A stretch of 10,591 nt of DNA from an uncultured Muribaculaceae bacterium (GTDB lineage Bacteria > Bacteroidota > Bacteroidia > Bacteroidales > Muribaculaceae): assembly GCA_910587545.1 (NCBI GenBank), contig CAJUMI010000088.1, positions 1 through 10,591 on the forward strand, written 5' to 3'. Positions 5,305 through 10,591 of this stretch are shown in pieces. The position numbers and the translations under genes are program-made. The first letter of the stretch is position 1; every line of letters starts with the position of its first letter. Below the pieces are notes generated by a model that was not told the origin of the DNA, did not search any database, and worked only from the letters and a program-made list of their open reading frames with translations.

Positions 5305-6447
5305 ATGACGGTTATGAGAATGAACAAAATATATGCGACTATAAAAACGTGCATCGCACATCGTCAATCCTGCATCATGCACCCGGCATCGTGCATCGTG
5401 AATTGTGCATTGTGCATTGTCCTGACGGGCTGCATGTCGTGGGACTATGAACTTGACGACGAGACGTTCGATGCGCCGGCTCACGGCCTTTTTATCATAA
5501 ATGAAGGATGCTTCCAGTACGGCAACGCCACGCTGTCGTTCTATGATCCTCAGAACAGCAATATCGAAAATGAGGTGTTCCTGCGTGCCAACGGCATGAA
5601 ACTCGGCGATGTCGCCCAGTCGATGACTGTCCGTGACGGCAAGGGCTGGATAGTCGTCAACAACAGTCACGTCATTTTTGCGATCGATGTCGATACGTTC
5701 AAGGAAATCGGACGTATCGAAAATCTCACCTCGCCCCGCTGTATTCATTTCGTCAGCGACGAAAAAGCCTATGTGACCCAGTTGTGGGACAACCGGATCT
5801 TCATTGTTGATCCGCGGCGATATGAGGTGACCGGCTATATCGAAGTGCCCGATATGGACATGGAGACCGGTTCGACCGAGCAGATGGTTTCAATCGGCCG
5901 TTATGTCTATTGCAATTGCTGGAGCTATCAGAACCGGATACTCAAGATCGACACAGAGACCGATCGGGTGGTCGACTGCCTGACGGTGGGCATACAGCCT
6001 AATTCACTTGTCGTGGACAGAAATAATAAATTGTGGACGATTACCGACGGCGGCTACGACGGATCGCCCTACGGCCATGAGACGCCGTCGCTTTTCCGTA
6101 TCGACCCGGAGACATTCAGCATCGAGAAAGAGTTCCGCTTCAGGCCCGGACAGTCGCCGAGCGAGCTTAATGTCAACGGCGACGGCAGTCGTGTCTACTG
6201 GATCAATGACGATGTCTGGCAGATGGATGTCGATGCCGTCCGCCTGCCTGTGAGTCCGCTGATAAGATACCGGTCCACCAAATATTACGGACTGACCGTC
6301 GATCCGCTCAGCGGGGATGTCTATGTGGGAGATGCGATTGACTACCAACAGCAGGGTATCATCTATCGCTACACGTCATCAGGCGAACCGATTGACAGTT
6401 TTTATGCCGGCGTTAGCCCGGGATCATTCAGCTGGAAATTGAAATAA
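5305..6447 (+). CDS. btuG: BtuG, surface vitamin B12-binding beta-propeller lipoprotein
   Basis: The protein has up to 380 residues. BtuG is a seven-bladed YncE/DUF5074-type propeller that binds cobalamin extremely tightly at the cell surface and sits as a lid on the BtuB barrel. Recognisable family stretches are GLFIINEGCFQYGNATLSFY, ANGMKLGDVAQSMTVRDG, WIVVNNSHVIFAID, the TEQMV block, YCNCWSYQNRILKIDTETD, WTITDGGYDGSPYG, YYGLTVDP and AIDYQQQGIIYRY. The propeller covers about residues 60-380. The lipobox is LTGC with Cys43, followed by an acidic stretch (DYELDDE) that fits surface export. The signal peptide is odd: it is encoded by the degenerate heptamer tract at 5350-5419, giving a cysteine-rich core. 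ATG codons at 5305, 5314 and 5320 are all possible starts; 5320 (MNKIY) gives a more usual signal-peptide length. It lies inside the riboswitch-led operon and upstream of btuB. Confidence 0.93.
   Translation: MTVMRMNKIYATIKTCIAHRQSCIMHPASCIVNCALCIVLTGCMSWDYELDDETFDAPAHGLFIINEGCFQYGNATLSFYDPQNSNIENEVFLRANGMKLGDVAQSMTVRDGKGWIVVNNSHVIFAIDVDTFKEIGRIENLTSPRCIHFVSDEKAYVTQLWDNRIFIVDPRRYEVTGYIEVPDMDMETGSTEQMVSIGRYVYCNCWSYQNRILKIDTETDRVVDCLTVGIQPNSLVVDRNNKLWTITDGGYDGSPYGHETPSLFRIDPETFSIEKEFRFRPGQSPSELNVNGDGSRVYWINDDVWQMDVDAVRLPVSPLIRYRSTKYYGLTVDPLSGDVYVGDAIDYQQQGIIYRYTSSGEPIDSFYAGVSPGSFSWKLK
5350..5419 (+). repeat. Ten degenerate TGCATTG-type heptamers in the btuG signal-peptide region
   Basis: From 5350 to 5419 the sequence divides into ten seven-base units, each a variant of TGCATTG/TGCATCG. 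Exact or near-exact units include 5350-5356, 5371-5377, 5392-5398, 5406-5412 and 5413-5419. The tract encodes residues 16-39 of BtuG. A pure TGCATTG tract would read as the same cycle, C-I-V-H-C-A-L, in each forward frame because seven is one more than a multiple of three. Confidence 0.85.
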
Positions 6448-6468
6448 TTCATAATGCACGATTATGTA
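6448..6468. repeat. Short heptamer cluster after btuG
   Basis: Three seven-base units (TTCATAA, TGCACGA, TTATGTA) fill the 20-bp gap between the btuG stop and the four-helix-bundle ATG. They belong to the same degenerate family as the tracts at 5350 and 6723, and form the left flank of the broken gene. Confidence 0.5.
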
Positions 6469-6695
6469 TGAAAAAAGATAACGATAATTTGATTGCTATT
6501 GAAGGTAAGTCCTTTGCGGTAAGGTGTATCCGCTTATACCAGCGTCTGACTGATAATAAGAAGGAGTTTGTATTATGTAAGCAATTGCTTCGTAGTGGCA
6601 CAAGTATTGGAGCCAATGTGAAAGAGGCTCTTCGTGGTCAAAGTAAAGCGGACTTCGGTGCGAAGATGAATATTGCTCTGAAAAGAGGCATGTAA
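6468..6695 (+). pseudogene. Truncated, frameshifted four-helix-bundle (S23-type) gene
   Basis: The 75 residues match the first half of the four-helix-bundle family related to 23S rRNA intervening-sequence proteins and to Avd of diversity-generating retroelements. Diagnostic segments are KSFAVRCIRLYQRL, KKEFVLCKQLLRSGTSIGAN, and ANVKEALRGQSKADFGAKMN. Family members usually have about 115-120 residues. Here the frame is lost at a run of four A (6681-6684). Reading with one A fewer gives the expected ALKEA, but then runs into a stop at 6703-6705. The second half is missing, replaced by the start of the receptor gene. It sits between btuG and btuB, flanked by heptamer repeats, and has no evident function in B12 uptake. 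It is probably a dead passenger; a functional short product is not excluded. Confidence 0.75.
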
Positions 6696-6701
6696 TAATC
6701 A

Positions 6702-8780
6702 GTGAGACTCAATAGTATACCATATATCGTGCATCATGCATTAATATTATTGTGCATCGTGCTCTGTGCGTTGTGCATCCAATCCGGTAACGCGCAGTCG
6801 CGCAGTACCGGATTAAGCGAAGTTGTAGTATGGGGGCGCAGGCCGATGAAGGAGATCGGAGTGCAGAAGACAGTTTTTGATTCGCTGGCGTTGAAGGAGA
6901 ATATCGCGCTTTCGATGGCCGATATACTGACATTCAATTCGTCAGTGTTTGTCAAGAGCTACGGTCGTGCCACTCTGTCGACCGTGGCATTCCGCGGCAC
7001 CTCGCCGAGCCATACACAAGTGACGTGGAACGGTATGCGCATCAACAATCCGATGCTCGGCATGACTGATTTCTCGACAATACCGTCTTTCTTTATCGAC
7101 AACGCGTCGCTGCTTCACGGCTCCTCGTCGGTCAACGAGACCGGCGGCGGGCTCGGCGGTCTGGTCAAGTTGTCAACCTCGCCTGAAAACAGGCACGGCT
7201 TCAGTTCGCAATATGTCCAGGGCATAGGATCGTTCAGCACGTTTGACGAGTTTCTGCGTCTCGGCTACGGCAACGATCATTGGCAGATGTCGACGCGCGC
7301 AGTCTATTCGTCGTCGCCCAACGACTATAAATATGTCAATCATGACAAAAAGGTCAATATCTATGACGATGACAAGAATATCATAGGTCAGTATCATCCG
7401 ACCGAGCGAAACCGTTCGGGAGCCTATAAAGACCTGCATGTCATGCAGGAAGTTTATTATGACACCCGCGGCGGCGACCGTTTCGGTCTCAGCGCGTGGT
7501 ATATCAGTTCGAACCGCGAACTGCCGATGCTCACCACCGACTATGGCGACGAGCGAGACTTCGAGAACCGGCAGCGAGAGCATACTTTCCGGGGAGTGCT
7601 GTCGTGGAACCGTTCGCGCGACACCTGGCGCACAACCGTGCGGGGCGGATATATCAACACCCGCATGGCTTACGACTACCGGCGGGAAGTAACTCAGGAT
7701 CTGTGGGCCGACATGACCCGCTCGCGCAGCAGAGTAAATACATTTTTCGGCAGAGCCGAAGGCGAATATGCTGCCGGTCGGAAATGGTTTTTAAGTGCCG
7801 ACGTTTCGGCTCATCAGCATTTCGTAAGGAGCGAGGACAAGAATGTCATACAGCAGAACGGCGACAAGGCCATTGTCGGCTATGACAAAGGATGTGTCGA
7901 ACTATCAGGGTCGGTGTCGGCAAAGTGGCAGCCTGTCGATCGGCTCGGCATGTCGCTTGTACTTCGGGAGGAGATGTTTGGTGATCGTGTGGCTCCATTG
8001 ATACCCGCGTTGTTTGTCGACGGTCTGTTGTCGCGCAGAGGGAACTTAATGGTCAAAGCATCTGTGTCTAAAAATCATAAATTTCCGACTCTCAATGATA
8101 TGTATTTCCTGCCCGGCGGCAATCCCGATCTGCGAAATGAGAGCGGCTGGACTTACGATGCAGGCGCGAGCTTTAATGTTGCCTCGACTGATGTTCTGCC
8201 GTTCACTTTGAGCGGTGAGGCTACATGGTTTGACTCGCGCATCGACGACTGGATCATCTGGTTGCCGACTCCCAAGGGATTTTTCTCGCCACGCAATGTC
8301 AAGACAGTCCATGCTTACGGCATAGAGACGCGGCTCAACCTTGCGTTAAAGCCGTCGGCCGACTGGCTTGTCGATATCAACGGATCATACTCATGGACGC
8401 CGTCGATCAACGAAGGTGAAAAAATGTCGCCCGCCGACCAGTCGGTCGGCAAGCAACTGCCATACGTGCCCAAGCGCTCCGCTTCTCTCACCGGGCGGCT
8501 GTCATGGAAAAGCTGGTGTTTTCTGTACAAATGGGCTTATTATTCGGAGCGCTATACGATGTCGAGTAACGATTACACGCTGAGTGGCCGGCTTCCAGAA
8601 TATTTCATGAGCAATATCACTCTTGAAAAAGCCCTGTCATTGAAGCCTGTTGACCTACAATTTAAACTTGCGGTCAACAATCTTTTCAACGAGGACTATC
8701 TGTCGGTGCTGTCACGCCCGATGCCCGGAATCAATTTTGAGTTCTTTGTCGCGATAACTCCAAAATTCCGGCTGAATTGA
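6702..8780 (+). CDS. btuB: BtuB-like TonB-dependent cobalamin receptor
   Basis: The protein has 692 residues. It is an outer-membrane barrel that imports corrinoid handed over by BtuG, powered by TonB-ExbBD. After a signal peptide (cleavage probable after Ala31, before QSRS) comes a TonB-box-like LSEVVVWG (residues 38-45). The plug domain covers about 50-160, with FRGTSPSHTQVTWNGMRIN and a GGGLGGLVKLS end. The barrel runs to residue 692, with the late motif LAVNNLFNEDY. There is no N-terminal carboxypeptidase-like domain, so it is the compact BtuB type rather than a SusC-type protein. The start is a GTG at 6702: an in-frame stop at 6696-6698 excludes anything earlier, and no in-frame ATG precedes the mature protein. 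The signal peptide is largely encoded by heptamer repeats (6723-6780). The substrate is inferred from riboswitch control and the adjacent btuG. Confidence 0.9.
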   Translation: MRLNSIPYIVHHALILLCIVLCALCIQSGNAQSRSTGLSEVVVWGRRPMKEIGVQKTVFDSLALKENIALSMADILTFNSSVFVKSYGRATLSTVAFRGTSPSHTQVTWNGMRINNPMLGMTDFSTIPSFFIDNASLLHGSSSVNETGGGLGGLVKLSTSPENRHGFSSQYVQGIGSFSTFDEFLRLGYGNDHWQMSTRAVYSSSPNDYKYVNHDKKVNIYDDDKNIIGQYHPTERNRSGAYKDLHVMQEVYYDTRGGDRFGLSAWYISSNRELPMLTTDYGDERDFENRQREHTFRGVLSWNRSRDTWRTTVRGGYINTRMAYDYRREVTQDLWADMTRSRSRVNTFFGRAEGEYAAGRKWFLSADVSAHQHFVRSEDKNVIQQNGDKAIVGYDKGCVELSGSVSAKWQPVDRLGMSLVLREEMFGDRVAPLIPALFVDGLLSRRGNLMVKASVSKNHKFPTLNDMYFLPGGNPDLRNESGWTYDAGASFNVASTDVLPFTLSGEATWFDSRIDDWIIWLPTPKGFFSPRNVKTVHAYGIETRLNLALKPSADWLVDINGSYSWTPSINEGEKMSPADQSVGKQLPYVPKRSASLTGRLSWKSWCFLYKWAYYSERYTMSSNDYTLSGRLPEYFMSNITLEKALSLKPVDLQFKLAVNNLFNEDYLSVLSRPMPGINFEFFVAITPKFRLN
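6723..6780 (+). repeat. Degenerate heptamer tract in the btuB signal-peptide region
   Basis: Units of seven bases run from 6723 to 6743 (TATATCG, TGCATCA, TGCATTA). After nine irregular bases they resume from 6753 to 6780 (TGCATCG, TGCTCTG, TGCGTTG, TGCATCC). The tract encodes residues 8-26 of the receptor, giving the cysteine-rich core LLCIVLCALCI. It is the same repeat family as in btuG. Confidence 0.8.
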
Positions 8781-8819
8781 CTTATATCATCAATGAGCAG
8801 TCCGGCGGCTGTCCTGGGG

Positions 8820-10400
8820 TTAAAATTCGCTTGTAAAGTGGAAGCGGATCTTGGGGAAGTCGCTCTGAGCCATCTGCAGCACATAATTTGAGTCGGCAAG
8901 GAAGACATCGCGTCCTTCGCGGTCTACTGCCATAAACTGGTGCTTGCGTTTTTTGAAAGCGGCGAGTGCCTCGGCATCGTCGCTCTCTATCCAGCATGCC
9001 TTGTAGAGCGAGATCGGTTCCCAGCGGCATTGTGCTCCGTATTCGTGGAGAAGGCGATACTGGATCACCTCAAACTGTAGCTGGCCGACTGTGCCGATGA
9101 TCTTGCGGCCGTTGAACTGATTGACAAACAATTGGGCGACACCTTCGTCCATTAGCTGCTGAATGCCCTTTTCGAGTTGTTTCGACTTCATGGGGTCGGT
9201 GTTCTCGATATATTTGAACATTTCGGGCGAGAAACTCGGCAGGCCTTTGAAGTGGATGTTCTCACCTTCGGTGAGAGTGTCGCCGATCTTGAAATTGCCT
9301 GTATCTGGAAGGCCTACGATGTCACCGGGATACGCCTCGTCGACGATGTTTTTTTTCTGCGCCATGAAGGCGGTAGGTGAAGAAAATTTCATCATCTTGC
9401 CGGAGCGGATGTGCTTGTAGTTGGCGTTGCGCTCGAAGCGGCCGGAGCAGATTTTGACAAACGCGATACAGCTGCGGTGGTTGGGATCCATGTTGGCGTG
9501 GATCTTGAACACGAAGCCGCTGAAAGCCGGTTCGTCGGGGCGCACTTCCCGCTCGACCGTGTTGACCGGACGCGGAGCCGGAGCGATCTTCACGAAGCAG
9601 TCGAGCAATTCTTTGACTCCGAAAGTGTTGAGCGCCGATCCGAAGAAGACAGGCGCTGTCTGTCCTGCAAGGTAATCGTCAACATTGAATTCGGGATAGA
9701 CTCCTTCGATCAGCTCGAGGTCTTCACGGAGCTTGGAGGCGTCGGTATCACCGACAGCCTCGTCGATGCGCTGATCGTTGACATCGTCGATCTCCACGCG
9801 CTCCGACACTTTCTGCTTGTCGGGTGTGAAGAGATCAAGGGTGTTTTCGTAGATATTGTAGACGCCCTTGAATTTGGCTCCGATATTGATAGGCCATGAT
9901 AGCGGTCGAACCTTGATCTTGAGCTCCGCCTCGAGCTCGTCGAGGATCTCAAAGGGGTCGCGGCCTTCGCGGTCGAGTTTGTTGACAAATATGATGACCG
10001 GTGTGTTGCGCATACGGCACACTTCCATCAGTTTGCGTGTCTGTTGTTCGACGCCTTTGGCCACGTCGACCACGATGATGACGCTGTCGACGGCTGTCAG
10101 AGTGCGGTAGGTGTCCTCTGCGAAGTCCTGGTGGCCCGGTGTGTCGAGAATGTTGATTTTGTAGTCGCCGTAGTTGAAGCCCATCACGGATGTGGCCACG
10201 GAAATGCCGCGCTGTTTTTCGATCTCCATCCAGTCGCTTGTCGCTGTTTTTTTGATTTTGTTAGATTTGACAGCTCCGGCAATATGGATGGCACCGCCGA
10301 AAAGCAGGAGTTTTTCGGTCAGTGTGGTCTTGCCTGCGTCAGGGTGGGAGATGATCGCAAATGTGCGACGGCGTTGGATTTCTTCGTTGAGTGTAGCCAC
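8820..10400 (-). CDS. prfC: Peptide chain release factor 3
   Basis: The protein has 526 residues, the normal family length. RF3 is a cytoplasmic translational GTPase that frees RF1 and RF2 from the ribosome after peptide release. The GTPase motifs are complete: P-loop HPDAGKTT at 19-26, the switch-I region RGISVATSV at 64-72, DTPGHQDF at 86-93 and NKLD at 140-143. AGAVKSNKIKKTATSDWM (about 41-58) is diagnostic for RF3 rather than EF-G. Later segments include FSGFVFKIHANMDPNHR in domain 2 and VGQLQFEVIQYRL in the RF3 C-terminal domain. The start is a GTG; the upstream frame holds no ATG before a stop. It converges with btuB, their stop codons being separated by 39 bp with no clear terminator, so read-through from either side may overlap. 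It is a housekeeping gene unrelated to the B12 operon. Confidence 0.96.
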   Translation of the reverse strand: MATLNEEIQRRRTFAIISHPDAGKTTLTEKLLLFGGAIHIAGAVKSNKIKKTATSDWMEIEKQRGISVATSVMGFNYGDYKINILDTPGHQDFAEDTYRTLTAVDSVIIVVDVAKGVEQQTRKLMEVCRMRNTPVIIFVNKLDREGRDPFEILDELEAELKIKVRPLSWPINIGAKFKGVYNIYENTLDLFTPDKQKVSERVEIDDVNDQRIDEAVGDTDASKLREDLELIEGVYPEFNVDDYLAGQTAPVFFGSALNTFGVKELLDCFVKIAPAPRPVNTVEREVRPDEPAFSGFVFKIHANMDPNHRSCIAFVKICSGRFERNANYKHIRSGKMMKFSSPTAFMAQKKNIVDEAYPGDIVGLPDTGNFKIGDTLTEGENIHFKGLPSFSPEMFKYIENTDPMKSKQLEKGIQQLMDEGVAQLFVNQFNGRKIIGTVGQLQFEVIQYRLLHEYGAQCRWEPISLYKACWIESDDAEALAAFKKRKHQFMAVDREGRDVFLADSNYVLQMAQSDFPKIRFHFTSEF

Positions 10401-10449
10401 GTTAACGTTAGTATGATGAGTAAAACAGACTTAATGGAAAAATACGGTG

Positions 10450-10481
10450 CAAAATTAGCCAAAATAAATGAAGTTGGCAAC
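10450..10481 (-). promoter_or_regulatory. Promoter of prfC
   Basis: On the minus strand GTTG (10481-10478) and TAATTTTG (10457-10450) are separated by 20 bp. The second box is a perfect match to TAnnTTTG and the first is close to TTTG. Transcription would start near 10443, giving a leader of about 42 bases before the GTG start at 10400. Confidence 0.6.
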
Positions 10482-10591
10482 CGTCTGAGCAAACGAAACG
10501 CTTGTTGCGGCTGTTATATTGTCATATATGTTACTTATAAGAGCTTGTTTAAAAACGATTGTTAACAGAAGTGAGTTTTCGGAGAGTAATT

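Noticed and set aside
5284..5748. A minus-strand frame of 154 codons over the btuG start, containing AQCTIHDARCRVHDAG
   Set aside because: It is the reverse-strand reading of the heptamer repeat plus the shadow of btuG, which is clearly the coding frame.
8781..8819. A possible shared terminator between the converging btuB and prfC genes
   Set aside because: I could find no stem of convincing length in these 39 bases, and no T-run in either direction.
10044..10565. A 173-codon forward frame across the prfC start and leader
   Set aside because: It is antisense to the GTPase domain of prfC and runs through its promoter. The composition is that of a shadow frame.

Overview
The window looks like a chromosome segment from a gut Bacteroidota (Bacteroidales), most likely near Muribaculaceae/Bacteroidaceae. 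The grounds are promoters of the TTTG-N19/20-TAnnTTTG type, starts without a Shine-Dalgarno sequence, secreted proteins with T9SS-like C-terminal tails, surface lipoproteins with an acidic stretch after the cysteine, and a BtuG-type vitamin B12 capture protein, which is a Bacteroidota speciality. The species assignment is inference.

Layout, left to right. Bases 1-252 look like the non-coding end of an IS21-like insertion sequence, with five degenerate ~24-bp G-rich repeats around a strong hairpin. Abutting it is the last ~45 codons of a broken 4Fe-4S protein, probably the ferredoxin tail of an aldo/keto reductase (to 392). Next come a promoter and a stand-alone gene for a large secreted multidomain protein (555-2456) with its own terminator. 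A new promoter (2611-2642) and a cobalamin riboswitch (about 2650-2860) then lead a rightward transcription unit: a DUF4465 secreted protein (3030-4037), a PKD-like surface lipoprotein (4034-5179), btuG (5305-6447), a broken four-helix-bundle gene (6468-6695) and a btuB-like TonB-dependent receptor (6702-8780). Convergent prfC (release factor 3) occupies 8820-10400 on the minus strand, with its promoter at 10450-10481.

The riboswitch-led genes form a vitamin B12 capture and uptake operon. The riboswitch should lower expression when cobalamin is plentiful. BtuG binds corrinoid at the cell surface and sits on the BtuB barrel, which passes it to the periplasm using TonB energy. The DUF4465 and PKD-like proteins are probably accessory surface factors. 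No inner-membrane BtuFCD genes are present in the window.

The most unusual feature is that the signal peptides of BtuG and BtuB are both written in a degenerate heptamer tandem repeat of the TGCATTG type. Seven is not a multiple of three, so every forward frame of the pure repeat reads the same hydrophobic peptide cycle (CIVHCAL). Copy-number changes would also switch the frame of the mature proteins. The same heptamer family flanks the broken four-helix-bundle gene. In addition, the gap before btuG holds a long imperfect palindrome that contains an extra copy of the btuG lipobox coding sequence.
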